A stretch of 42,762 bases of DNA from Promethearchaeota archaeon. GTDB lineage: Archaea; Asgardarchaeota; Lokiarchaeia; Sigyniarchaeales; SOKP01. The translations under genes were made by a program, and so were the position numbers. Below the pieces are notes generated by a model. That model was not told where the DNA came from. It worked only from the letters and a program-made list of their open reading frames with translations, and did not search any database. The stretch spans positions 1-42,762 of the forward strand of contig JAHPYZ010000039.1 of NCBI GenBank assembly GCA_019058425.1, in the 5' to 3' direction. Below, in pieces: positions 24,879 through 33,325 of this stretch. The stretch's first letter is position 1; each line of letters starts with the position of its first letter.

Positions 24879-25505
24879 ATGGATATATATGAGAAAATCA
24901 GAGAATTGAAAATTATACCAGTCGCCACTATTAATAATAAGAATGATGCTGTTCCATTAGGAAAGGCTTTAATTGAGGCGGGGCTTCCGGTTATAGAAGT
25001 TACATTTAGAACAGAAGCAGCAGCTGAATCTATTAAAATCTTAATGAAAGAGCTACCAAATCTTTTTGTTGGAGCAGGTACAGTCCTAAAGGTTGAACAA
25101 GTAAAGCATGCTGTAGATGCGGGTACTCAATTTATAGTAACACCTGGATTCAATCCCAAAGTTGTCGATTATTGCATTGAGCAAAATATCCCCATTATTC
25201 CGGGTGTTAATACACCAACAATGGTAGAATGGGCACTTGATAGGGGATTAAAAGTCGTAAAATTTTTCCCTGCAGATCTTTCAGGCGGTCCAAAAATGTT
25301 AAGAAATTTAGCAGGTCCTTACCCTGAAATGAAGTATTTACCAACTGGCGGAATAAATAATGATTCTTTAAATAAATATTTGGAATTACCTAATGTAATT
25401 GCCTGTGGTGGAAGTTGGATAGTTAGAAAAGATTTAATTTCTGAAGGTAAATTTGAAGAAATTAAGAAATTAACTAAAGATGCACTTTCTTTAATTAAGT
25501 CCTAA
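24879..25505 (+). CDS. eda: KDPG/KHG-type aldolase (2-dehydro-3-deoxy-phosphogluconate aldolase family)
   Basis: A 208-aa class I aldolase. The key residues are visible: Glu40 and Arg44 in VIEVTFRT (Glu45 and Arg49 of the E. coli enzyme), GAGTVL (65-70), TPGFNP, Schiff-base Lys128 in KVVKFFPADLSGGPK, and the PTGGI phosphate site near the C-terminus. The family splits 2-keto-3-deoxy sugar acids or their 6-phosphates into pyruvate and an aldehyde. Sequence alone cannot tell KDPG from KHG or KDPGal specificity. This bacterial-type aldolase is not the KDG aldolase usual in archaeal Entner-Doudoroff routes. It lies between the symporter and the glycyl radical pair on the same strand, so I place it in one catabolic locus. 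Full length. Confidence 0.92.
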   Translation: MDIYEKIRELKIIPVATINNKNDAVPLGKALIEAGLPVIEVTFRTEAAAESIKILMKELPNLFVGAGTVLKVEQVKHAVDAGTQFIVTPGFNPKVVDYCIEQNIPIIPGVNTPTMVEWALDRGLKVVKFFPADLSGGPKMLRNLAGPYPEMKYLPTGGINNDSLNKYLELPNVIACGGSWIVRKDLISEGKFEEIKKLTKDALSLIKS

Positions 25506-25554
25506 AATGAACTCTCAATAAATTATGAAATAAATTCTAATTTTATTATTTTAG

Positions 25555-26193
25555 TTATTCATAAAATAAACGATATAATTCATGATATAATTCAGCTAAC
25601 TTAGAAATCTTATCGCTATCATTTTCTTGTAATGCATAATAGATGTAACTGTAAAGACCCTCTTGGTGTTTCATCCATTCAATAAATCCTTCAATTTCAG
25701 CTTTAAGGTATGGATCGATTGAGTGTTTGGTTGATTTAATTTGAGGAGCCTTAACTATTGAAGCCTCTTCATTCGCTAAATCCACTTCTGATTCAATAAA
25801 TTGTGATTTTGATCCTTTTTTCATCATTGCTGCTGCTCTTGCTACTGCTGGATATGCCATGTGAAACCAACCTTTAGCTTTAGCTTTCACGTGTGCGATC
25901 ATAAATTTATCGCCATCTGGAGTAGCTGCTCCTACTAAGTGTCCCTTCTTATGGCGATTGGTCCCAATGAACCTCTCCGGTTCCATTTGAAGGATTGAAT
26001 ACCTAATTCCGTTAATTTCCACTGACTGAGCAGTTCCACTAGACCAGTTTGCGAGAAATGCTTTAAGGTCTCCTTTAACATCCCATTTTGAAGTGGAAAA
26101 AAGAATTTTTCCATTTTTACTAATGATTGCTACATCCATTGCGTCAGGATAATGTTTTTGAAGACTTTTTACAATAGACTTATAATTAGTCAT
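25555..26193 (-). CDS. Roadblock/LC7-like domain protein, unknown function
   Basis: A 212-aa protein. The first ~125 residues have the Roadblock/longin-like alternation: helix IVKSLQKHYPDA, strands MDVAIISKNGKILFST and KGDLKAFLANW, RYSILQMEPERFIG, HLVGAATPDGDKFMIAHV, then a helix MAYPAVARAAAMM. The rest (130-212) is helical and acidic with no motif. Asgard archaea have many Roadblock and longin proteins, thought to regulate small GTPases. Fold assignment is tentative. It is the only minus-strand gene within the sugar locus and may be an insertion into it or a local regulator. It converges with the aldolase (50 bp). Confidence 0.5.
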   Translation of the reverse strand: MTNYKSIVKSLQKHYPDAMDVAIISKNGKILFSTSKWDVKGDLKAFLANWSSGTAQSVEINGIRYSILQMEPERFIGTNRHKKGHLVGAATPDGDKFMIAHVKAKAKGWFHMAYPAVARAAAMMKKGSKSQFIESEVDLANEEASIVKAPQIKSTKHSIDPYLKAEIEGFIEWMKHQEGLYSYIYYALQENDSDKISKLAELYHELYRLFYE

Positions 26194-26545
26194 AACCTAT
26201 TAGTTCCATTTCACTCTAATTCTGATAAATTTATCCATTTCTCTTTCAATTCTAACAATACGAATTTTTTTTAGAGCTTTAAAAGAATTTATAGTTATAT
26301 AATTAAATTTTTGCAGTTTTAATATTTATTCTTTTGTTGAATATATTCGCAATTTTAGTTATAAAGAATGTTTTTAAATTTAAGTCAATTATATCTTTTA
26401 ATATACTAATTTTGAGAAATAAAAATGCCGTATTTTAATAATAATAGTTAATTTTTATTCTAATTTTATTTATAAATAATTTTAGAAAAGAATTTCAAGA
26501 TGAAAGTATCTCAAGAACTGAACATATAATAGTCTAAATAGGATT
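26194..26545. other. AT-rich intergenic region between divergent genes
   Basis: Promoter spacer for the Roadblock-like gene (minus) and the glycyl radical activase (plus). TATATAA-like elements occur (for example near 26299), but no repeat, hairpin or small gene stands out. An 8-codon ORF at ~26500 is too short to call. Before ATG 26546 only a weak AGGATT is seen. Confidence 0.35.
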
Positions 26546-27454
26546 ATGAAAGGATTAATATTTGACATTCAAAATTATGCGATATATGATGGACCAGGAA
26601 TAAGAACTCTAATCTTTTTAAAAGGATGCCCTTTAAAGTGTGCTTGGTGCCAAAATCCTGAATCACAAAAACTAACGCCTCAAATATCTTATTTTGAAGA
26701 GAAATGTTTAAAATGTGAGAGTTGCATTAATGCTTGTCCAAATAATGCACTGCAATTACAAGAAGATAAAATTGTGAGAAATGAAGAACTTTGTACAACT
26801 TGTGGAACTTGTGTCGAAGTATGTCCAAATCAAGTTATGGAAATGGTTGGAAAAGAAATATTAGTCGAAGAATTAGTTGAAATTGTTCTAAGAGATAAAC
26901 CATTTTTTGATAATTCGGGAGGTGGGTTAACTATTTCAGGGGGAGAACCTACAATGCAGATAAAATTTCTTTTAGAAATACTTAAAGCTCTGCAACAAAG
27001 AGGTATCCATACAGCAATAGTAACTTGTTGCTATTTTAACGATGATATAATAGAAGATTTAACTGAATATGTAGATCTTTTTCTATTTGATATTAAGCAT
27101 ATTGATTCTTCAGTTCATAAAGAATACACTGGTGTACCGAATGATAAAATTTTAGCTAATTTCTCTACGTTACATTCAAAAGTTGGCAGTGAAAGAATTA
27201 TTCCTCGTATTCCAATAATTCCAGGTGTTAATATGGATGAAGATACTATTAAAAGTATAGCTTCCTTCTTGAATAATTTAAATTATAATGGACCAGTACA
27301 TCTTATGCCATATAATAAATTAACAAAAACAAAATATGAAAAAGTTGGAATGGGGAATTTATATAGAGATATGGGTGAAGTGTCAGAAGAAGACCTCCAA
27401 AATATTACACTTCTGTTCCAACAATATTCTTTCCATGTTGTTATTAATCATTAA
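26546..27454 (+). CDS. Glycyl radical enzyme activating enzyme (radical SAM, PflA-like with two extra [4Fe-4S])
   Basis: A 302-aa radical SAM activase. The cluster motif CxxxCxxC is Cys28, Cys32, Cys35 (KGCPLKCAWCQNPES). Two ferredoxin-type sites follow: Cys54/57/60/64 (CLKCESCINAC) and Cys83/86/89/93 (CTTCGTCVEVC), the insert that marks activases of non-PFL glycyl radical enzymes such as glycerol dehydratase and choline lyase. SGGEPT (131-136) binds SAM. It would take the H atom from the glycine of its partner, encoded 149 bp downstream on the same strand. The N-terminal YDGPGIRTLIF block is standard. Starts at ATG 26546. Confidence 0.95.
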   Translation: MKGLIFDIQNYAIYDGPGIRTLIFLKGCPLKCAWCQNPESQKLTPQISYFEEKCLKCESCINACPNNALQLQEDKIVRNEELCTTCGTCVEVCPNQVMEMVGKEILVEELVEIVLRDKPFFDNSGGGLTISGGEPTMQIKFLLEILKALQQRGIHTAIVTCCYFNDDIIEDLTEYVDLFLFDIKHIDSSVHKEYTGVPNDKILANFSTLHSKVGSERIIPRIPIIPGVNMDEDTIKSIASFLNNLNYNGPVHLMPYNKLTKTKYEKVGMGNLYRDMGEVSEEDLQNITLLFQQYSFHVVINH

Positions 27455-27465
27455 GTTATAGAGTG

Positions 27466-27492
27466 TTTTAGACCTCTTAATCTGTTCTAAAA
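27466..27492 (+). repeat. Inverted repeat between activase and glycyl radical enzyme
   Basis: TTTTAGA (27466-27472) and TCTAAAA (27486-27492) are perfect 7-bp arms separated by 13 bp, just after the activase stop. It could be a processing or partial termination element, or an operator for the enzyme gene 110 bp downstream. Confidence 0.35.
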
Positions 27493-27615
27493 TACCAAAT
27501 TATAAATATTTCTACTATATAATTTTTAATTAGTTATCAGAAAGATTGATTTATTTCTGGGAGTTTTATAAAATTCCAAATCCCTAAAAAACCGTTTTAA
27601 GACGTGGTAAAAAAT

Positions 27616-30198
27616 ATGGAATTTATTGATAACGCAAGTGAAAGAATAAAAAGGATAAGAAGAAGACTCCTTGATGATATTCCTTTAATATCTATAGAGA
27701 GAGCCAAACTCTATACTGAAAAATGGAAGGAAACTCAAAATAAGGGGTTATCTCTTGGCATAAGAGTTGCACTTTCAATGAAAAATGTTCTTGAAAACAT
27801 GACTCTATATATAGATCATGACGATCGAATAGCGGGAAAATGGACAGAAAATTTCATCGGAATACCTGTTGATATTGAACGTGGAATATGGAATAAAGTT
27901 TTTGAAATTGAACTTGATGCAAAAACAATGAAAAAGTATATGAAAGAAAGTAATAAGCATTATATGTCATATATGATAAGTAAAATTGGTCCTGATGGCC
28001 TTCATGAATTACTTGACAATACCATAAAAATTGGAGCACCTATTACAACTCTTGGAACAGATACATTAGAACAAAGAAAAATAAATCCATATACTATTAA
28101 AGAAGAAGCCAAAAAAGTCCTACTTACGAAACTTATTCCTTATTGGAAAGAAAAAACACTCGCTGATATTCTAGAAAAAGAATATGCAAATTCTGAAGTA
28201 TATACAGGTGAAGCATATGAATTCTTATCTCATTTACCATTAAAAACAGCTCAAAATGATATAGTAATATCTCCTTGTGCAGTGATTGGTGTATGGCAAG
28301 GTCATTTAGTTCTTGATTTTGAGACAATCTTGAAGAAAGGACTTTTATCTATGCAGAAGGAAATCCGGGATGAAATAGAAAAGAATAAAGATTTGACTGA
28401 TGAACAAAAATATTTTTTACATTCGACTGAAATAACACTTGAAGCTATAATAATTTATTCGCACAGACTAGCAGAAAAAATTAAAGATGAATTAAATAAG
28501 ACTAGTAATGTTGAGAGAAAAAAAGTGTTATCAACTATGTATGAGACATGTAAGCGAATACCAACTCAATCACCTACTACATTTAGAGAAGCAGTGCAAT
28601 TATTTTGGACTGTTAAAAATACTGTAGATTTAGCGATACCGTTTAATGTGCATGGACCCGGTCGTTTAGATCAACTTTTTTATCCTTTTTATAGCTCAGA
28701 TATTAAAAAAGGTCTTATTACTCGAGAAGAAGCAAGAGAACTACTTGAAGAGTTAGTCTTGAATATAATGAGTCATAATATTCGTCCTTATTCTAACGCA
28801 CTAAGTGATTTTAGCCAACGATTTGAAGGTTCAGAACCGGTGACAGTAGGAGGTTTAAATGAAGTAGGTGAAGATGCCACAAACGATCTTACATATCTTG
28901 TATTAGAAGCAGCAGATAGATCAAAAGCTTCCCTTAATTTTGCTGTTCGTTTTCATGATAATAGTCCTGAAGAACTATATATGAAGGTTGCTGAAATCCA
29001 ATACAATGGATATTCAAGTATATCTATACTAAATGATAATGTTTGTATTGAAGCATTAAAAAAACGAGGTATTACTCAAAAAGATGCGAATGCCTATTCA
29101 ATCACAGGTTGTGTGGATATGTGTAGTCCTGGAAAAACTGGAGGAATTGGTTTTTCAGCTCTTTTATTGTGTAGAACTCTGGATATGACACTTCGAAATG
29201 GCAACTGCTTAACAATAGGTGGTTTAGTAAATAATGTGGGATTAAAGACAGGTAATCCAAATAGTTTTGATGCGTTCGATGAATTTCTTGATGCATTTTA
29301 TCAGCAAATAAATTTTGTTATCCAAAAAATAGTATTGGCAACTACTATACGTGATAAATTATTTGCTAAGTATTTTCCTGCTCCTTTCATATCTACATTC
29401 ATGCGAGGATGTTTTAAGAGTAAAAAAGATGTAACTCAAGGAGGTGCTTATTATGATGCTGAAGGGATTCTTATAATGAATAGTATTGCAAATTTGATCG
29501 ATTCTCTATATGTAATTAAAAAACTCATCTTTGAACAAAAAAAATTCACCTTTAAAGAGTTATTAGAAGCAATTGATAATAATTTCACTGGTAAATATGA
29601 AAAAATCCATAAAATAATCTTAGATCTTGAAGGAAAATGGGGAAATGGAAACCCTGAATGTGATGAACTTGCTCGAGAAGTTACAACTCAAATATTTGAA
29701 GAAACTTATGATTATAAAACTTATAGAGGTGGAGTTTACGCTCCTTTTATTATATCAATGACTTCTCACACATATGATGGAAGAATAGGTATTGCAACGC
29801 CAGATGGTAGACTTGCTGGGAAACCTTTTGCTGCAAGTTGTAATCCATACAATGTTGAGAAGAACGGTCCAACAGGTGTGTTGCGATCAGTAGCTGCTAT
29901 TGATTTTAAGCATGTTTGTGGCTGTGCAGTTAATATACGAATGCATCCATCTGGGATTGGTAAAACTAAAGAAACTCGAAAAAAGTGGATTTCTCTGCTA
30001 AAAACTTATTATAGTTTAGGAGGTCAACAGCTTCAACCTACTGTTGTATCTACAGAAGTATTGAAAGCAGCTCAACAGAATCCAGAACCTTATAGGAATA
30101 TAATCGTAAAAGTTGGAGGTTATTCTGCCTACTTTACTGATTTAGGAAAAGAGATTCAAGATGAGGTTATTTCAAGGACAGAACATTTAATAATTTAG
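27616..30198 (+). CDS. Glycyl radical enzyme (PFL-like), predicted dehydratase or C-X lyase of unknown substrate
   Basis: Full-length, 864 aa counted from GTG 27604 (860 aa from ATG 27616, which I prefer). The catalytic Cys is Cys503 in TGCVDMCSPGKTGG (numbering from GTG); known eliminases have GCVE here, with Glu as base, so Asp505 is a conservative change. PFL has two adjacent Cys, so this is not PFL. The radical glycine is Gly839 in VKVGGYSAYF, followed by QDEVISRTEH as in the family. The N-terminal PFL domain begins with RIKRIRRRLLDDIP and contains DDRIAGKWTENFIGIPVDIE, unlike subfamilies I know. Its activase lies just upstream. Context (aldolase, symporter, sugar kinase) suggests dehydration of a sugar acid or polyol. 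Oxygen-sensitive when active. Confidence 0.93.
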   Translation: MEFIDNASERIKRIRRRLLDDIPLISIERAKLYTEKWKETQNKGLSLGIRVALSMKNVLENMTLYIDHDDRIAGKWTENFIGIPVDIERGIWNKVFEIELDAKTMKKYMKESNKHYMSYMISKIGPDGLHELLDNTIKIGAPITTLGTDTLEQRKINPYTIKEEAKKVLLTKLIPYWKEKTLADILEKEYANSEVYTGEAYEFLSHLPLKTAQNDIVISPCAVIGVWQGHLVLDFETILKKGLLSMQKEIRDEIEKNKDLTDEQKYFLHSTEITLEAIIIYSHRLAEKIKDELNKTSNVERKKVLSTMYETCKRIPTQSPTTFREAVQLFWTVKNTVDLAIPFNVHGPGRLDQLFYPFYSSDIKKGLITREEARELLEELVLNIMSHNIRPYSNALSDFSQRFEGSEPVTVGGLNEVGEDATNDLTYLVLEAADRSKASLNFAVRFHDNSPEELYMKVAEIQYNGYSSISILNDNVCIEALKKRGITQKDANAYSITGCVDMCSPGKTGGIGFSALLLCRTLDMTLRNGNCLTIGGLVNNVGLKTGNPNSFDAFDEFLDAFYQQINFVIQKIVLATTIRDKLFAKYFPAPFISTFMRGCFKSKKDVTQGGAYYDAEGILIMNSIANLIDSLYVIKKLIFEQKKFTFKELLEAIDNNFTGKYEKIHKIILDLEGKWGNGNPECDELAREVTTQIFEETYDYKTYRGGVYAPFIISMTSHTYDGRIGIATPDGRLAGKPFAASCNPYNVEKNGPTGVLRSVAAIDFKHVCGCAVNIRMHPSGIGKTKETRKKWISLLKTYYSLGGQQLQPTVVSTEVLKAAQQNPEPYRNIIVKVGGYSAYFTDLGKEIQDEVISRTEHLII

Positions 30199-30261
30199 TA
30201 TTTCAATTTCTATTATTCCTTAATTTATCATGCATTACCCATCTATGCTTGTTCTATAAAT

Positions 30262-30780
30262 TTAAAGTGCTATTCCACCTATTAATCCCAAAGCTCCACC
30301 TGCTATCCCTAAAAAAAAACCAACCCATAATCCCCAGGTATAATCATAAACAAGAGCAAAAAAGTGTTCCCAATACCAGTCTCTAGTGATGAAGAGATCC
30401 ATATTATCTCTGATAACTCCAGCAAGTTCACTCATACCAACTAAAAAATCAATCACCAAGAGAAGAGGTGCTAAAAGCATCAGAAGTCCCCCAAGAGCAC
30501 CCATACCTTTCGATTCCTTAACGATGGCTACAATACATAAAATAGATCCAATAATTACCAGAGTTCCGCCAACTACCCCTAATATGGACATTGTCATAGG
30601 AACAGTATCTCCTATATCAATAACAGTTCCAATCCCGGTAAGATACCATCCTCCTGAACTTCCCAACCCCGATACTTCATATCTATACCAGCTAAATAAA
30701 GCGGGAAAAATAAAACTAAGGAGAATACTTGCTAATCCTATAATTGCGGCAATTATTGATGCAACTTTACCAAATCCCAT
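30262..30780 (-). CDS. Four-helix membrane protein, unknown function
   Basis: A 172-aa protein with four predicted helices (res ~7-29, 61-88, 94-116, 147-170), Gly-rich in the last two. The first outside loop (30-60) is GS-rich with aromatic residues (WYRYEVSGLGSSGGWYLTG), and the second (117-146) is Trp/Tyr-rich (DWYWEHFFALVYDYTW). The layout is tetraspanin-like in shape only; no family was recognised. It is convergent with the glycyl radical enzyme and lies alone on the minus strand. Confidence 0.6.
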   Translation of the reverse strand: MGFGKVASIIAAIIGLASILLSFIFPALFSWYRYEVSGLGSSGGWYLTGIGTVIDIGDTVPMTMSILGVVGGTLVIIGSILCIVAIVKESKGMGALGGLLMLLAPLLLVIDFLVGMSELAGVIRDNMDLFITRDWYWEHFFALVYDYTWGLWVGFFLGIAGGALGLIGGIAL

Positions 30781-30933
30781 TATATTAACCTCTCTTTATT
30801 TTATTTCAATATAAATTAAATTCCTTTCAAATAAGTTAAAAGTTCCAATAAATCTTATTTTCGTCTAATTATTAATAAAGTTTTCTGTAAGATATCGTAA
30901 ATAAAACCACTTGGTAAAAACTGTTCTTTTTGT

Positions 30934-31971
30934 TCACCAGCGCCAAATGATATCTTCTGCATGACCTAATAGACTATCAATATGTATCTTCTCGCCATTA
31001 TCTAATACCATATCTCCGGTATATAAACCGTGAAGAAGGGAAGAATTCAGATATATCAGTCCAAAATTTAATTTTTCCCTGTGGGGAATCAAAGGAGTCA
31101 GAGTCATATTAAATCTATCATCATTGCTCGTGAATTTCCAAGGCTTTGAAGGATCTCGATCTTCATGGTGAAAGGTTACTTCGTCAATTTTGTGAGCCTT
31201 TCCATCATAGAAAATGATATTTTCAGTATGTGTTGATAAATCTCCAAATCCATATCCAATATTAAAAGCAATAGGCATCCCATTTACCATTCCACACGCA
31301 GATCCCCATAACCAATGTGTATGATAAGGCCAAATTCCACGTCCCCAATCCATTAGACCAAAAGATGTTTCTGGTTCAAAAGAGTAATCTTTAGTACCAA
31401 TCTGAATCGATCCTTCAGCGGGTATCATGTTGATTTTATGATTATAATAAAACAGTCGAGGATCTTCCTTATAACCTGTTACGACTACGGTATTATCCCA
31501 TTCTGGTTTATCATTAAGAGTAATAGTTCCTTTAATCCCCTTATCCATAAAAGTTGGATCATCAATAGTCAATATTCTCTGATTCCCTCTTTTTTCAATA
31601 GTTGCCTTAAATTTTTTAGAGGGAAATTCAATCTTACTATTTTCTAGAGAACAAAGCGGCAGGAGCTTAGACTTAGTAAAAAACTTAAACTCTCCATTCC
31701 CTTCTCTTTCTTTATTCTCAAAATCAAGCCATACATAACTCATTTGAGTAAGATATCCAATATCTCCAATTGTAAGTTGAAATCCAAATTTTTTGTTTAA
31801 TATAGAGAAATGATCCCATTCTTTTGTTCGTGACCACCCTTTTCCAATATCATCTTTGTTATACCTTAATAATGGTTTTCTTGCCCATCCTCTCTGTACA
31901 AGAGAGCCATCTTTATTGAATAAATCTGAAGTCTTTGTAATTTCGTTTTGTTTTCTCATTTTAATTTTCAT
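30934..31971 (-). CDS. DUF2804 family protein
   Basis: A 345-aa soluble protein matching DUF2804. An N-terminal GSLVQRGWARKPLLRYN segment is followed by KEWDHFSILN, and the Trp-rich core SFGLMDWGRGIWPYHTHWLW (res ~205-224) and FGDLSTHTENIIFYDGK are hallmarks of the family. The fold is thought to be beta-rich and lipocalin- or heparinase-like, but its function is not established. No signal peptide. It lies on the minus strand, divergent from the aminopeptidase gene (~88 bp between starts). It may act on a lipid or a carbohydrate; that is inference. Confidence 0.75.
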   Translation of the reverse strand: MKIKMRKQNEITKTSDLFNKDGSLVQRGWARKPLLRYNKDDIGKGWSRTKEWDHFSILNKKFGFQLTIGDIGYLTQMSYVWLDFENKEREGNGEFKFFTKSKLLPLCSLENSKIEFPSKKFKATIEKRGNQRILTIDDPTFMDKGIKGTITLNDKPEWDNTVVVTGYKEDPRLFYYNHKINMIPAEGSIQIGTKDYSFEPETSFGLMDWGRGIWPYHTHWLWGSACGMVNGMPIAFNIGYGFGDLSTHTENIIFYDGKAHKIDEVTFHHEDRDPSKPWKFTSNDDRFNMTLTPLIPHREKLNFGLIYLNSSLLHGLYTGDMVLDNGEKIHIDSLLGHAEDIIWRW

Positions 31972-32059
31972 TTACCATAAGTCATAAAAAGATAATTTTA
32001 AAAAAGATTTGAAATAAAATAAAATATTTGGGAATTATCAAAATTTAAAGTGAGCTTTA

Positions 32060-33322
32060 ATGTCTTCAGAATTTGAAATAAATTTAGAGAAATTCGCAGA
32101 AGTTATTGTGAAAATCGGCCTTAATATTCAACCTGGGCAGCGGTTACTGATTGGTGGACCTACAGCATATACTTACGGAACACCAATAGAATTAGCTCCA
32201 TTAGTACGGTTAATAACAAAGAAAGCATATCAAGTAGGAGCGAGATTTGTAGAAGTTTTTTGGGACGATGATCAGCTACGTAAAAGTCGATTTGAACATG
32301 CTCCAAGAGATTCTTTTGAAGAATATCCCACTTGGCGAACTGATTGTCAATATCAGTTTGGATCAGAAGGGGATGCAGTACTTATTTTTGCTGCTTTTAA
32401 TCCTGATTTACTCGATGGTCAAGATCCTGATTTAATGTCAACCACTTTTAATGCTTATGCTAAACATAGAAAAACTTTTGGTGATTTAATATCAAAAAGT
32501 GCGGTGAATTGGACAGCAATTACTGCTCCTGTTGATGGATGGACAGATAAAGTATTTCCAAATGATTCTAATGAGACTCAGAAAGCGAAATTTTGGGATA
32601 TTATCTTTGAAATATGTCGGGTTAAAAATGAAAACCCAATTGCAACGTGGGAAGAACATATCAGACAACTCCGAGCTAGAAGCAACTTTTTAAATAACAA
32701 GAAATATATGTCATTGAAATTGAATGGTCCAGGGACAGATCTTACTATTGGGCTACCTAAGGGTTATTCTTGGGGAAGTGCACGATTTAAAACTCAAAGT
32801 GGTATTGATTTTGTAGGAAATATACCTACTGAGGAAGTTTTCACAACGCCACATAGAGATCATACAGAAGGTATTGTAACTTCAACAAAACCTCGCCATA
32901 CAGATGTTTTAATTGATGGGGTAAGCTTAACTTTTTCCAAAGGGCGTGTTGTAGAAGCAACTGCTAAAAAAGGAGAAGAAATGTTGCACACTTTGCTTAA
33001 AACTGACGAAGGAGCAAAAAGACTAGGGGAGGTTGCCCTTGTTCCACACAGCTCACCCATTTCACAATCAGGATTGTTATTTTACAATACTCTAATTGAT
33101 GAAAATGCCTCATGCCATATTGCTATAGGTAGAGGTTTCAAATTTGCTGTGAAAAATGGTAATAAAATGTCTGATGAGGAGTTTTCTGATATTGGTGGCA
33201 ATATTAGTAAAATACACATAGACTTTATGATTGGTTCAGATAAAATGGATGTAGATGGCATCTTAAAAAATGGAAAAACAGAGTCAATAATGAGAAAAGG
33301 AGAATGGGCTTTTACTGTTTAA
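32060..33322 (+). CDS. M29-family aminopeptidase (AmpS/PepS-like)
   Basis: A 420-aa metallopeptidase of the thermophilic aminopeptidase family, which removes N-terminal residues with two divalent metals. Visible: the N-terminal KFAEVIVKIGLNIQPGQRLLI, the VGARFVEVFWDDD strand, and the metal site pieces NIPTEEVFTTPHRD, GEVALVPHSSPIS, SCHIAIGRGF, and KIHIDFMIGSDKMDVDG. The ligands Glu, Glu, His, His and Asp are in the expected order. Length is normal. The gene runs into the aminotransferase, which converges with 3 bp between them. No signal peptide, so it is cytoplasmic. Confidence 0.9.
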   Translation: MSSEFEINLEKFAEVIVKIGLNIQPGQRLLIGGPTAYTYGTPIELAPLVRLITKKAYQVGARFVEVFWDDDQLRKSRFEHAPRDSFEEYPTWRTDCQYQFGSEGDAVLIFAAFNPDLLDGQDPDLMSTTFNAYAKHRKTFGDLISKSAVNWTAITAPVDGWTDKVFPNDSNETQKAKFWDIIFEICRVKNENPIATWEEHIRQLRARSNFLNNKKYMSLKLNGPGTDLTIGLPKGYSWGSARFKTQSGIDFVGNIPTEEVFTTPHRDHTEGIVTSTKPRHTDVLIDGVSLTFSKGRVVEATAKKGEEMLHTLLKTDEGAKRLGEVALVPHSSPISQSGLLFYNTLIDENASCHIAIGRGFKFAVKNGNKMSDEEFSDIGGNISKIHIDFMIGSDKMDVDGILKNGKTESIMRKGEWAFTV

Positions 33323-33325
33323 AGC

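Noticed and set aside
24748..27582. Shared TTCCAAATC before the aldolase (about 24748) and the glycyl radical enzyme (27574-27582), and its reverse near the FGGY kinase (34818-34826)
   Set aside because: A 9-mer of mostly A/T is expected about once per window by chance, so I do not call it a regulon motif, though a genome-wide scan could change this.
24868..27620. Near-identical CGTGGTAAAA leader before the aldolase and the glycyl radical enzyme
   Set aside because: It is at ribosome-site position in both and can be explained by similar translation signals; two cases are too few to call a shared regulatory element.
30386..30814. Plus-strand open frame of 142 codons opposite the four-helix membrane protein
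   Set aside because: Pro/Ile/Ser-rich low-complexity translation; the minus-strand frame has clear membrane helices and is the better gene.
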